Shown here: piece by piece, positions 17,829 to 25,197 of the stretch
Position numbering within the stretch: position 1 is the first letter of the stretch
Layout of the letters: the number at the start of each line of letters is the position of its first letter
Assembly: GCF_000372525.1 (NCBI RefSeq)
Contig: NZ_AQUR01000105.1
Location: 225,435-289,434 of the forward strand
Length of the DNA: 64,000 bases
Source of the DNA: Cupriavidus neocaledonicus
GTDB lineage: Bacteria; Pseudomonadota; Gammaproteobacteria; Burkholderiales; Burkholderiaceae
Direction: 5' to 3'
Position numbers and translations under genes: made by a program
The notes under the pieces: generated by a model
The model's database searches: none
What the model was told of the DNA's origin: nothing
The model's input: the letters and a program-made list of their open reading frames with translations, nothing else

Positions 17829-19055
17829 ATGACGCCGTCGCACAATCGATGCCGCGCCGCAGGCTGGCGCGGCTGGCGGGGTTGGCTGACTGCCGGCGCG
17901 CTGGCGCTGGCCGCGGCCGGCAATGCCGTGGCACAGGCCCCGGCACCCGCGCCCGGGCCGTCGACCGGACCGGCGACCGCATCGGCCGGCGCCGACGCCA
18001 ACAACCCGGCCACGCATCCGGCCCAGCCGCTGGCCGGCATTGCGTCCGAGAACATCTTCAACATCCCGCCGCGCGACATCGCCGCCGAGGCCAGGTCGCA
18101 GCAGCAGCGCAGCGTCACGCAGCCCGGCAACAACGCGCCGATGTGGCGCGAGGTCAATTCCGACCAGCGCCACTACAGCAGCCTGCCCGACAAGGAAGCC
18201 GGGGTGCTGATCCAGCGCACCGGCCAGTCGTGGCGGCTGTTCCGCAACGGCGTGATCACGGTCTGGGGCGGCTGGCTGCTGCTGATCGTGCCGGTGGCGA
18301 TCCTCGGCTTCTTCCTGTGGCGCGGCACCATCCCGCTGCGCACGCCCAGGACCGGCCGCATGATCGAGCGCTTTACCCCGCTCGAGCGCATCGTCCACTG
18401 GACCATGGCGATTTCCTTCGTGGTGCTGGCGGTGTCGGGCATCGTGATGCTGCTGGGCAAGCATTTCCTGCTGCCGCTGATGGGCCATATGCTGTTCGGC
18501 TGGCTCAGCTACATCCTGAAGAACCTGCACAACGTGGTGGGGCCGATCTTCACGCTGTCGGTGATCGTCGCCTTCGTGGTGTTCCTGCGCGACAACCTGC
18601 CCAGCCGCGACGACGTCCGCTGGGTCACCAGCCTCGGCGGGCTGGCCTCGGGCAGGCACGTGCCGAGCGGGCGCTTCAACGCCGGCGAGAAGATGTGGTT
18701 CTGGGTCGGCGTGTTCGTATTCGGTCTGGTGCTGTCGGCCTCGGGCTGGGTGCTCGACATGATCGTACCCGGCATGGACTACTACCGCGCCACCATGCAG
18801 ATCGCCAACGTGATCCACGCGATCTCGGCGGTGCTGATGATTGCCATGGCGTGCGGCCATATCTATATGGGCACCATCGGCATGGAAGGCGCGTACCGCG
18901 CCATGCGCGATGGCTGGGTTGACGAGGCCTGGGCCAAGGAACACCACGAGCTCTGGTACGACGACATCAAGTCAGGCAAGATCCCGGCCCAGCGTTCGGC
19001 CAGCCAGGATGCCGCCGCGGCCCGGCCGGCGCGGCAGAGTCCCGGCGAAGCCTGA
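17829..19055 (+). CDS. fdhC: Formate dehydrogenase, cytochrome b (gamma) subunit
   Basis: A membrane cytochrome b that takes electrons from the Fe-S subunit to reduce quinone. The 408-residue product starts with a signal peptide (about residues 1–36) and a Pro/Ala-rich stretch of about 100 residues, probably periplasmic, then has a membrane helix (WGGWLLLIVPVAILGFFLW) and four more in the FdnI-like domain. Candidate haem histidines lie in ERIVHW, KNLHNVV, ANVIHAI and ACGHIYMG. It begins at 17829 with GAAGGAGGGG directly upstream. FdnI itself is about 217 residues, so the N-terminal extension is a clear difference; this longer form is known in beta- and other proteobacteria. Confidence 0.92.
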   Translation: MTPSHNRCRAAGWRGWRGWLTAGALALAAAGNAVAQAPAPAPGPSTGPATASAGADANNPATHPAQPLAGIASENIFNIPPRDIAAEARSQQQRSVTQPGNNAPMWREVNSDQRHYSSLPDKEAGVLIQRTGQSWRLFRNGVITVWGGWLLLIVPVAILGFFLWRGTIPLRTPRTGRMIERFTPLERIVHWTMAISFVVLAVSGIVMLLGKHFLLPLMGHMLFGWLSYILKNLHNVVGPIFTLSVIVAFVVFLRDNLPSRDDVRWVTSLGGLASGRHVPSGRFNAGEKMWFWVGVFVFGLVLSASGWVLDMIVPGMDYYRATMQIANVIHAISAVLMIAMACGHIYMGTIGMEGAYRAMRDGWVDEAWAKEHHELWYDDIKSGKIPAQRSASQDAAAARPARQSPGEA

Positions 19056-19102
19056 CGCAGGCCTGGCGAGCGGGCCCCACGACACAGCAGGAAACCAGAA
19101 CC

Positions 19103-19462
19103 ATGACACGCATCCCGACGCTGATCGCCGTAGCCGCCGGTGCCGCCTGCGCGGCCTTCGCCCCGGGCGCGCTGGCCAAGCTGCCCGCGCCGACCGAGGC
19201 CCAGCAGGCCAGGGCCGCCGAGACCAGGGCACGCGCCGCCTGGTCCGACAAGGTCGCGGCGTACCAGCTGTGCCGTGCCCAGGACAAGATCGCCGCGCAT
19301 TACCTGGCCGACCGCAAGGCGCACGGGCAGCCGCCGCGCGAGCCGGTGCAGACGGCCGCCTGCGCCGACCCGGGACCATTTGTGGCCCCGGTTCCTGCCA
19401 TCGCCAGCACCGCCGGTGCACCCGCGGCAGGCGCGGTACAATCGCCCGCAAAGGCGCCGTAA
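19103..19462 (+). CDS. Small exported protein of the formate dehydrogenase locus
   Basis: A 119-residue protein with a Sec-type signal peptide (cleavage probably after GALA-K near residue 25). The mature part is Ala-rich and helical (PTEAQQARAAETRARAAWSDKVAAYQLCRAQDK), with two cysteines (LCRAQ and AACADPG) that could pair, and a disordered tail. Function is unknown. It lies between fdhC and fdhD on the same strand. Confidence 0.75.
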   Translation: MTRIPTLIAVAAGAACAAFAPGALAKLPAPTEAQQARAAETRARAAWSDKVAAYQLCRAQDKIAAHYLADRKAHGQPPREPVQTAACADPGPFVAPVPAIASTAGAPAAGAVQSPAKAP

Positions 19463-19518
19463 CTTCCGCCCCCTGCATGCCGCTCGGGGCCTTCACCCGC
19501 AGCCCCGAGACCCTCGTC

Positions 19519-20349
19519 ATGACCTTGCGTCCCGAGCTTACCCAGGCAGCCGTTCCCCTGATCGAAGAAGTTGAAGTCGTCGACGAGCAAGGGCGCGTGC
19601 GCGCGGCCTACCTGCCGGGCGAGCGGCCGCTGACGGTCTATCTCGACAAGCGCGAGCTGGTCACGCTGATGACGCTGGGCGGCGCGCCCGAGCACCTGGT
19701 GCTGGGCTACCTGCGCAACCAGCGCCTGGTGGAATCGATCGAGGACATTGCCGCGGTGCAGGTCGACTGGGAAACCGAATCCGCCGCGGTGACCACCCGC
19801 ACCGGTGTCGACCGCATCGAGGAGCGCACCGCGCGCCGCGTGGTGACCACCGGCTGCGGCCAGGGCACCGTGTTCGGCTCGCTGCTGGACGAGGTCGACA
19901 GCATCCGCCTGCCGGTTGGCGCCATGCTCGACCAGGACACCCTGTACGGCATCATCAACACCATCCGGCTGCAGCAGTCGGTGTACAAGCAGGCCGGTTC
20001 GGTGCATGGCTGCGCGCTGTTCCAGGGCACCGAACTGCTGATGTTCGTCGAGGACGTCGGCCGCCACAATGCCGTCGACGCGATTGCCGGGCGCATGTGG
20101 CTCGAAGGCATGACTGGCGGCGACAAGATCTTCTACACCACCGGGCGCCTCACTTCCGAAATGGTGATCAAGGGCGCGCAGATGGGCATCCCGTTCCTGC
20201 TGTCGCGCTCCGGCGTGACGCAGATGGGCTACCAGATGGCCAGGCGCGTCAACCTGACGCTGTTCGCGCGCTGCACCGGCAAGCACTTCCTGCTCTATAC
20301 CGGCCGCGAGCGCTTCCGCCACCGCCAGCCCGAAGATGTAGTGGTGTAG
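19519..20349 (+). CDS. fdhD: Formate dehydrogenase accessory sulfurtransferase FdhD
   Basis: Transfers sulfur from a cysteine desulfurase (IscS) to the molybdenum cofactor, which is essential for formate dehydrogenase activity. The 276-residue length fits the family (E. coli 277). Conserved features: RPLTVYLDKRELVTLMTLG near the start, the catalytic-loop TTGCGQGTVFG (one Cys), VEDVGRHNAVDAIAG, and TTGRLTSEMVIKGAQMGIPFLLSRS. E. coli FdhD has a C-x-x-C pair in the loop; here only the first Cys is kept. An upstream ATG at 19477 is also in frame and neither start has a strong ribosome binding site; 19519 was chosen by length. Confidence 0.92.
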   Translation: MTLRPELTQAAVPLIEEVEVVDEQGRVRAAYLPGERPLTVYLDKRELVTLMTLGGAPEHLVLGYLRNQRLVESIEDIAAVQVDWETESAAVTTRTGVDRIEERTARRVVTTGCGQGTVFGSLLDEVDSIRLPVGAMLDQDTLYGIINTIRLQQSVYKQAGSVHGCALFQGTELLMFVEDVGRHNAVDAIAGRMWLEGMTGGDKIFYTTGRLTSEMVIKGAQMGIPFLLSRSGVTQMGYQMARRVNLTLFARCTGKHFLLYTGRERFRHRQPEDVVV

Positions 20350-20376
20350 CGGCCACTTGCCCCGCCTGCCGCGGGC

Positions 20377-20416
20377 TTGAGGAGTGTGCGCCGAATGGTT
20401 GTACAATGCGGCGCAC
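20377..20416 (+). promoter_or_regulatory. Candidate dcd promoter with overlapping inverted repeat
   Basis: TACAAT at 20402–20407 is a good -10; TTGAGG at 20377–20382 is a possible -35 but 19 bases away. A perfect 8-base inverted repeat GTGCGCCG (20386–20393)/CGGCGCAC (20409–20416) brackets the -10, as an operator would. Confidence 0.4.
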
Positions 20417-20443
20417 TCCGAGCCGTCTATCCCTCCCAACCTT

Positions 20444-21010
20444 ATGAGCATCAAATCCGACAAATGGATCCGCCGCATGGCGGAGCAGCACGGCATGATC
20501 GAGCCGTTCGAGCCAGGCCAGGTCCGGGAGGCCGACGGCCGCAAGATCGTCTCGTACGGCACCTCGAGCTACGGCTACGATATCCGCTGTGCCGACGAAT
20601 TCAAGATCTTCACCAATATCAACAGCACCATCGTCGATCCGAAGAACTTCGACGAGAAGTCGTTCGTCGATTTCAAGGGCGAGGTCTGCATCATTCCGCC
20701 CAACTCGTTCGCGCTGGCGCGCACGATGGAATATTTCCGCATCCCGCGCAGCGTGCTGACCATCTGCCTGGGCAAGAGCACCTACGCCCGCTGCGGCATC
20801 ATCGTCAATGTGACGCCGTTCGAGCCGGAATGGGAAGGCTATGTGACGCTGGAGTTTTCGAACACCACGCCGCTGCCGGCCAAGATCTACGCCGGCGAGG
20901 GCTGCGCCCAGGTATTGTTCTTCGAGAGCGACGAGATCTGCGAGACCTCGTATGCCGACCGGGGCGGCAAGTACCAGGGCCAGCACGGTGTCACACTGCC
21001 GAAGACCTGA
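20444..21010 (+). CDS. dcd: dCTP deaminase
   Basis: Deaminates dCTP to dUTP in the cytoplasm, feeding dTTP synthesis. The 188-residue product is close to the family length (193 in E. coli). Visible motifs: [16 protein letters not shown] near the start, and the conserved [32 protein letters not shown] segment with the catalytic Glu in its EGYVTLE part, then [12 protein letters not shown]. Translation most likely starts at 20444 ([15 protein letters not shown]), as in homologues; a longer frame from 20384 overlaps the probable promoter. Confidence 0.95.
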   Translation: MSIKSDKWIRRMAEQHGMIEPFEPGQVREADGRKIVSYGTSSYGYDIRCADEFKIFTNINSTIVDPKNFDEKSFVDFKGEVCIIPPNSFALARTMEYFRIPRSVLTICLGKSTYARCGIIVNVTPFEPEWEGYVTLEFSNTTPLPAKIYAGEGCAQVLFFESDEICETSYADRGGKYQGQHGVTLPKT

Positions 21011-21073
21011 GCGCATTACAATCCGGCGTCTGCCGGCACGGCGGGCCCCCCAGGGCCGCCAAACCTGACGTGA

Positions 21074-21120
21074 GAGCCACATGCCGCCGTCGCGGGGAAC
21101 CCCTGCCGGCCATGTGGCTC
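21074..21120 (+). promoter_or_regulatory. Leader hairpin upstream of the decarboxylase gene
   Basis: A perfect 10-base inverted repeat GAGCCACATG (21074–21083)/CATGTGGCTC (21111–21120), extendable by three pairs past a bulged C, lies 37 bases before the decarboxylase start. No T-run follows, so it looks like an RNA control structure rather than a terminator. TACAAT at 21017–21022 could be the -10 of the transcript. Confidence 0.5.
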
Positions 21121-21161
21121 AAGTCCTTTATGTCCTGCTTTCCATCAAGGATGCCCGATGA
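21081..21161 (+). CDS. Possible 26-residue leader peptide coupled to the decarboxylase gene
   Basis: An ATG inside the left arm of the leader hairpin opens a 26-codon frame that ends KDAR and stops with a TGA overlapping the decarboxylase ATG (ATGA). The weak GTGAG just upstream could be a ribosome binding site. Short open frames are common in GC-rich DNA, so this is only a candidate; the exact coupling and the Lys/Arg codons close to the stop are what make it worth listing. Confidence 0.3.
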   Translation: MPPSRGTPAGHVAQVLYVLLSIKDAR

Positions 21162-23428
21162 AATTCCGCTTCCCCGTCATCATCATTGACGAAGACTTCC
21201 GCTCCGAGAACATCTCCGGCTCCGGCATCCGCGCGCTGGCCGAGGCGATCGAGAAAGAGGGCATGGAAGTCATGGGGCTGACCAGCTACGGCGACCTGAC
21301 CTCGTTCGCCCAGCAGGCCAGCCGGGCATCGACCTTCATCGTGTCGATCGACGACGACGAGTTCGCCAGCGACAGCGAGGAGCTCGAGGCCGCCGCGATC
21401 GAGAAGCTGCGCGCCTTCGTCGCCGAGGTGCGCCGCCGCAACTCCGACCTGCCGATCTTCCTGTACGGCGAGACCCGCACCTCGCGCCATATCCCCAACG
21501 ATATCCTGCGCGAGCTGCACGGCTTCATCCACATGTTCGAGGACACGCCCGAGTTCGTGGCGCGCCACATCATCCGCGAGGCCAAGGTCTACCTGGACAC
21601 GCTGGCGCCGCCGTTCTTCAAGGCGCTGATCGACTACGCGCAGGACAGCTCGTATTCGTGGCACTGCCCGGGGCACTCGGGCGGCGTGGCGTTCCTGAAG
21701 AGCCCGGTCGGCCAGGTGTTCCACCAGTTCTTCGGCGAGAACATGCTGCGCGCCGACGTCTGCAACGCCGTCGACGAGCTGGGCCAGCTGCTGGACCACA
21801 CCGGTCCGGTGGCAGCGTCGGAGCGCAATGCCGCGCGCATCTTCAACTCCGACCACATGTATTTCGTCACCAACGGCACCTCCACCTCGAACAAGATGGT
21901 GTGGCATGCCAACGTGGCCCCGGGCGACATCGTGGTGGTGGACCGCAACTGCCACAAGTCGATCCTGCACGCGATCATGATGACCGGCGCGATCCCGGTG
22001 TTCCTGATGCCGACGCGCAACCACTACGGCATCATCGGCCCGATCCCGAAGAGCGAGTTCGATCCGCAGACGATCAGGAAGAAGATCGCCAGCCACCCGT
22101 TCGCCAGCAAGGCGAAGAACCAGAAGCCGCGCATCCTGACCATCACCCAGGGCACCTACGACGGCGTGCTGTACAACGCCGAGCAGATCAAGGAAATGCT
22201 GGCGGCCGAGATCGACACGCTGCACTTCGACGAAGCCTGGCTGCCGCACGCGGCGTTCCACGACTTCTATCGCAACATGCACGCGATCGGCAAGGACCGT
22301 CCGCGCAGCAAGGATGCGCTGGTGTTCGCGACGCAGTCCACGCACAAGCTTCTGGCCGGCCTGTCGCAGGCCTCGCAGATCCTGGTGCAGGACTCCGAGA
22401 CGCGCAAGCTGGACCGCTACCGCTTCAATGAAGCGTACCTGATGCACACCTCGACCAGCCCGCAGTACTCGATCATCGCCTCTTGCGACGTGGCCGCGGC
22501 GATGATGGAAGCGCCGGGCGGCACCGCGCTGGTGGAAGAGAGCATCCAGGAAGCGATGGACTTCCGCCGCGCCATGCGCAAGGTCGAGGGCGACTACGAT
22601 GCCGGCAACAACGGCGACTGGTGGTTCAAGGTATGGGGCCCGGACGCGCTGATCGAGGACGGCATCGGCGACCGCGAGGAATGGATGCTGAAGGCCAATG
22701 AGCGCTGGCACGGCTTCGGCGACCTCGCCGATGGCTTCAACCTGCTCGACCCGATCAAGGCCACCATCATCACCCCGGGCCTGGACGTCGACGGCGAGTT
22801 CAGCGAGCGCGGCATCCCGGCGGCCATCGTCACCAAGTACCTGGCCGAGCACGGCATCATCATCGAGAAGACCGGGCTGTACTCGTTCTTCATCATGTTC
22901 ACCATCGGCATTACCAAGGGCCGCTGGAATTCGCTGGTGACCGAGCTGCAGCAGTTCAAGGACGACTACGACCAGAACCAGCCGCTGTGGCGCGTGCTGC
23001 CGGAATTCGTCGGCAAGTATCCGCAATACGAGCGCATGGGCCTGCGTGACCTGTGCGATGCGATCCACAGCGTCTACAAGGCCAACGACGTGGCGCGCGT
23101 GACCACCGAGATGTATCTTTCGGACATGGAACCGGCGATGAAGCCGTCGGACGCGTGGGCCATGATGGCCCACCGCGAGATCGAGCGCGTGCCGGTCGAC
23201 GACCTGGAAGGCCGTGTCACCGCCATCCTGCTGACGCCGTACCCGCCGGGCATTCCGCTGCTGATCCCGGGCGAGCGCTTCAACCGCACCATCGTGCAAT
23301 ACCTGAAGTTCGCGCGCGAATTCAACAAGCTGTTCCCGGGCTTCGAGACCGATATCCACGGCCTGGTGGAGGACGAGGTCGACGGCAAGAAGGCATACTT
23401 CGTCGACTGCGTGAAGCAGGGCGCCTGA
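21158..23428 (+). CDS. Orn/Lys/Arg decarboxylase, class I (PLP-dependent)
   Basis: Decarboxylates a basic amino acid (arginine, lysine or ornithine) to a polyamine or diamine. The 756-residue product has the full fold-type I layout: an N-terminal wing/response-regulator-like domain (FPVIIIDEDFRSENISGSG), the core with HCPGHSGG near 167 and the PLP lysine Lys397 in STHKLLAG, and a C-terminal domain ending LVEDEVDGKKAYFVDC. Length suits the AdiA/LdcI/CadA group (about 710–756). The exact substrate cannot be read from the sequence. GGAT upstream and an overlapping leader frame suggest coupled translation. No antiporter gene is adjacent, unlike classical acid-resistance operons. Confidence 0.93.
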   Translation: MKFRFPVIIIDEDFRSENISGSGIRALAEAIEKEGMEVMGLTSYGDLTSFAQQASRASTFIVSIDDDEFASDSEELEAAAIEKLRAFVAEVRRRNSDLPIFLYGETRTSRHIPNDILRELHGFIHMFEDTPEFVARHIIREAKVYLDTLAPPFFKALIDYAQDSSYSWHCPGHSGGVAFLKSPVGQVFHQFFGENMLRADVCNAVDELGQLLDHTGPVAASERNAARIFNSDHMYFVTNGTSTSNKMVWHANVAPGDIVVVDRNCHKSILHAIMMTGAIPVFLMPTRNHYGIIGPIPKSEFDPQTIRKKIASHPFASKAKNQKPRILTITQGTYDGVLYNAEQIKEMLAAEIDTLHFDEAWLPHAAFHDFYRNMHAIGKDRPRSKDALVFATQSTHKLLAGLSQASQILVQDSETRKLDRYRFNEAYLMHTSTSPQYSIIASCDVAAAMMEAPGGTALVEESIQEAMDFRRAMRKVEGDYDAGNNGDWWFKVWGPDALIEDGIGDREEWMLKANERWHGFGDLADGFNLLDPIKATIITPGLDVDGEFSERGIPAAIVTKYLAEHGIIIEKTGLYSFFIMFTIGITKGRWNSLVTELQQFKDDYDQNQPLWRVLPEFVGKYPQYERMGLRDLCDAIHSVYKANDVARVTTEMYLSDMEPAMKPSDAWAMMAHREIERVPVDDLEGRVTAILLTPYPPGIPLLIPGERFNRTIVQYLKFAREFNKLFPGFETDIHGLVEDEVDGKKAYFVDCVKQGA

Positions 23429-23458
23429 GCGCCAGCCGGCCTTCCGCTGATGCAACAG

Positions 23459-23484
23459 GGGCCCCGCCTTGGCGGGGCCCTTTC
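23459..23484 (+). terminator. Rho-independent terminator of the decarboxylase gene
   Basis: Stem GGGCCCCGCC/GGCGGGGCCC (10 pairs, very tight loop) followed by TTTC and a TTT. It lies 30 bases after the decarboxylase stop and against the end of the reverse-strand toxin gene. Confidence 0.85.
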
Positions 23485-23909
23485 TATTTGTCCTGGCTGA
23501 ACGGATTCATCACCATCGTGCCGGTGCCGCGGAAGTCCGCGACATTGCGCGTGACGATGGTAAGGCGGTGGATCAGCGCGGTCGCGGCGATGAACTTGTC
23601 CAGCGCGTGCTCGGGCCGCGCCGCCCGCAACTGGCCCCAGACCTGCGCGACCTCGGCATCGACCGGCAGCACCTGGCGGCCGAAGTCCTCCAGCACATGG
23701 GCCAGCCAGCGCTCCAGCAGCGCTGCCTGCACCGCGTCGCCGCGATGGCGGATCAGTGCCACGCCGCGCTGGAGTTCACCCACGGTCAGCGCCGACAGGT
23801 AGAGCGCGGCCCCATCGCGCGCGGCCTGCCGGAAGAAGGCACGGACGCCGGGGTTGGCGCGCTCCCGCTTGCGGGTCTCGCTGATGACGTTGGTATCAAT
23901 CAAATACAC
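23484..23909 (-). CDS. PIN-domain ribonuclease toxin (VapC/FitB type)
   Basis: A probable RNase toxin of 141 residues. It begins VYLIDTNVISETRKRE, with the first acidic residue of the PIN active site (Asp in LIDTNV), then Glu in TVGELQRGV, an Asp-rich C-terminal part (PEHALDKFIAATALIHRLTIVTRNVADF) with the third and fourth acidic positions, and ends with a typical PIN strand. The start is GTG at 23909, which overlaps the antitoxin end by 14 bases, as in coupled pairs. The closest style is FitB/VapC of betaproteobacteria. Confidence 0.88.
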   Translation of the reverse strand: MYLIDTNVISETRKRERANPGVRAFFRQAARDGAALYLSALTVGELQRGVALIRHRGDAVQAALLERWLAHVLEDFGRQVLPVDAEVAQVWGQLRAARPEHALDKFIAATALIHRLTIVTRNVADFRGTGTMVMNPFSQDK

Positions 23910-24132
23910 GCGGCGCCTCGCCCGTATCCTGGATGCGCTCGAAGTCGGCGTCCTGCCCGACGTCTGGCATGGCCGCCAGCACCTCGGCAAAGCTGAGCCG
24001 GGCCGTGCCGCCCAGCGCCTGCGCCAGGATGGCGCGGTGTTCGGCCTCGGCGCTGCGGCCATTGGCGACGGCCTGCTCGCGCAGGCGCTGCACCAGCGCT
24101 TCATCGACGCCCCGAACCAGTAGGGTTGCCAT
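23896..24132 (-). CDS. FitA/VapB-type antitoxin (ribbon-helix-helix)
   Basis: A 78-residue antitoxin. The N-terminal MATLLVRGVDEALVQRLREQAVANGRSAEAEHRAIL has the ribbon-helix-helix layout of FitA-like proteins (strand followed by two helices), and the C-terminal half (FAEVLAAMPDVGQDADF) is the likely toxin-binding tail. Start at 24132 has GAGGAG upstream. It precedes and overlaps the toxin gene, as usual. Confidence 0.88.
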   Translation of the reverse strand: MATLLVRGVDEALVQRLREQAVANGRSAEAEHRAILAQALGGTARLSFAEVLAAMPDVGQDADFERIQDTGEAPRVFD

Positions 24133-24160
24133 CTTGAACTCCTCACCGTTGGATGGCGTG

Positions 24161-24179
24161 ATGATAGCATTGTTATCAT
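24161..24179 (-). promoter_or_regulatory. Candidate operator of the toxin–antitoxin pair
   Basis: ATGATA (24161–24166) and TATCAT (24174–24179) form an AT-rich inverted repeat with a 7-base spacer, 29 bases before the antitoxin start, in an otherwise GC-rich setting. Such palindromes are bound by FitA/VapB-type antitoxins, and the TATCAT could serve as -10. Bases 24180–24375 hold no other feature I can support. Confidence 0.4.
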
Positions 24180-24375
24180 TACGGCGGTCACGTATCGATG
24201 GCAGGCAGTAGATCGGGGTCGCGGCGGAATGCCCCGTGCATTTGGTGCTCGGCATGTTGTTCTCCTGGGTCATGGGCTGGACGCAGGCACCAGTCTGGGC
24301 CGTGCCGGCCCGCTGGTCGATGAGCCGATTCGCAATTGGCCGGGTTGCCCCGCCGCGACGCCGATGCCTGGCGCA

Positions 24376-25071
24376 TCAGCGCTGCGCCAGCACTTCCTCC
24401 AGCGTCACGTGGCCCTGGAAACCGCCCGCGCTTTGCGCCGGCGCCTGGCGCTCGATGGCATGGGCGAAGCGCACCGCCGGCTCGGCTTCCAGCTGGTTGC
24501 AGAGGCGCTGCAGGTTCGGGAAGTCTTCGACGTTCAGCACCTTGTGGTACTTCGCCCAGCGCGCGATGCCGCTGAAGTAGGCGTCGGCCACGGTGCGGTG
24601 CTCACCCAGCAGCCAGGGCCGCTCGCCCAGCATGGCTTCGAGTTCCTGATGCACATGGCGGACCTGCTTCGTGCCGTAGCGGACCAGCGCCGGCCGGTCG
24701 GTCTCGTCCACGCCTTCCAGGGCGTGCCAGAGCGGCGCAAAGGCGCCGAAGTAGCTGGTGTTGAGGTAGGCCAGTTGCTGGTTGAGCCGGTCGAAATCGC
24801 GCGTGCCCTGGGCAAAGCCAAGCTTGCGCTCGATGCCGCGCGCGCCGATGTGGTTCAGGATCGCCATGCTTTCGCTGAGGAAATTGCCTTGCGCGTCCAT
24901 CAGTGTCGGCGTTTCGCCGACCGGGTTGATCTGGCGGTAGGCATCGCTGGTCACGACTTCGGGCATGTCGATGCGGCTCAGGCGATAGGGCAGGCCAAGC
25001 CATTCCAGCGCCACGATCGAGCCGAACGAGCAGCCGGAGGGAACGCCGTAAAAGAGGATGGGGGTCGTCAT
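24376..25071 (-). CDS. Glutathione S-transferase family protein
   Basis: A 231-residue GST-like protein. The N-terminal thioredoxin-like domain (about residues 1–80: ILFYGVPSGCSFGSIVALEWLGLPYRL, then INPVGETPTLMDAQGNFLSESMAILNHI) has the glutathione-binding cis-Pro and ESxAI motif, followed by the all-helical C-terminal domain (GERPWLLGEHRTVADAYFSGIARW). Start at 25071 is supported by AAGGAG 8 bases upstream. Substrate unknown. It is divergent from a LysR regulator, which probably controls it. Confidence 0.92.
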   Translation of the reverse strand: MTTPILFYGVPSGCSFGSIVALEWLGLPYRLSRIDMPEVVTSDAYRQINPVGETPTLMDAQGNFLSESMAILNHIGARGIERKLGFAQGTRDFDRLNQQLAYLNTSYFGAFAPLWHALEGVDETDRPALVRYGTKQVRHVHQELEAMLGERPWLLGEHRTVADAYFSGIARWAKYHKVLNVEDFPNLQRLCNQLEAEPAVRFAHAIERQAPAQSAGGFQGHVTLEEVLAQR

Positions 25072-25130
25072 GGGAATTCTCCTTGGATTTGGTGGGGGCC
25101 CGTCGAGCGGGCACAGCGGAACTGTAGATG

Positions 25131-25194
25131 CATGGACTTTGCGCGAATAGTGGGCAAAAATCCGACCCATCGTCCACATTCATAGACTTTGCGC
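25131..25194. repeat. 14-base direct repeat in the GST/LysR intergenic region
   Basis: CATGGACTTTGCGC (25131–25144) and CATAGACTTTGCGC (25181–25194) match at 13 of 14 bases and start exactly 50 bases apart in the 126-base divergent promoter region. The right copy ends four bases before the LysR ATG. They may be regulator sites. Confidence 0.5.
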
Positions 25195-25197
25195 ACC

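Noticed and set aside
21128-23455. Long reverse frame opposite the amino acid decarboxylase
   Set aside because: Antisense shadow in GC-rich DNA with no recognisable motif.
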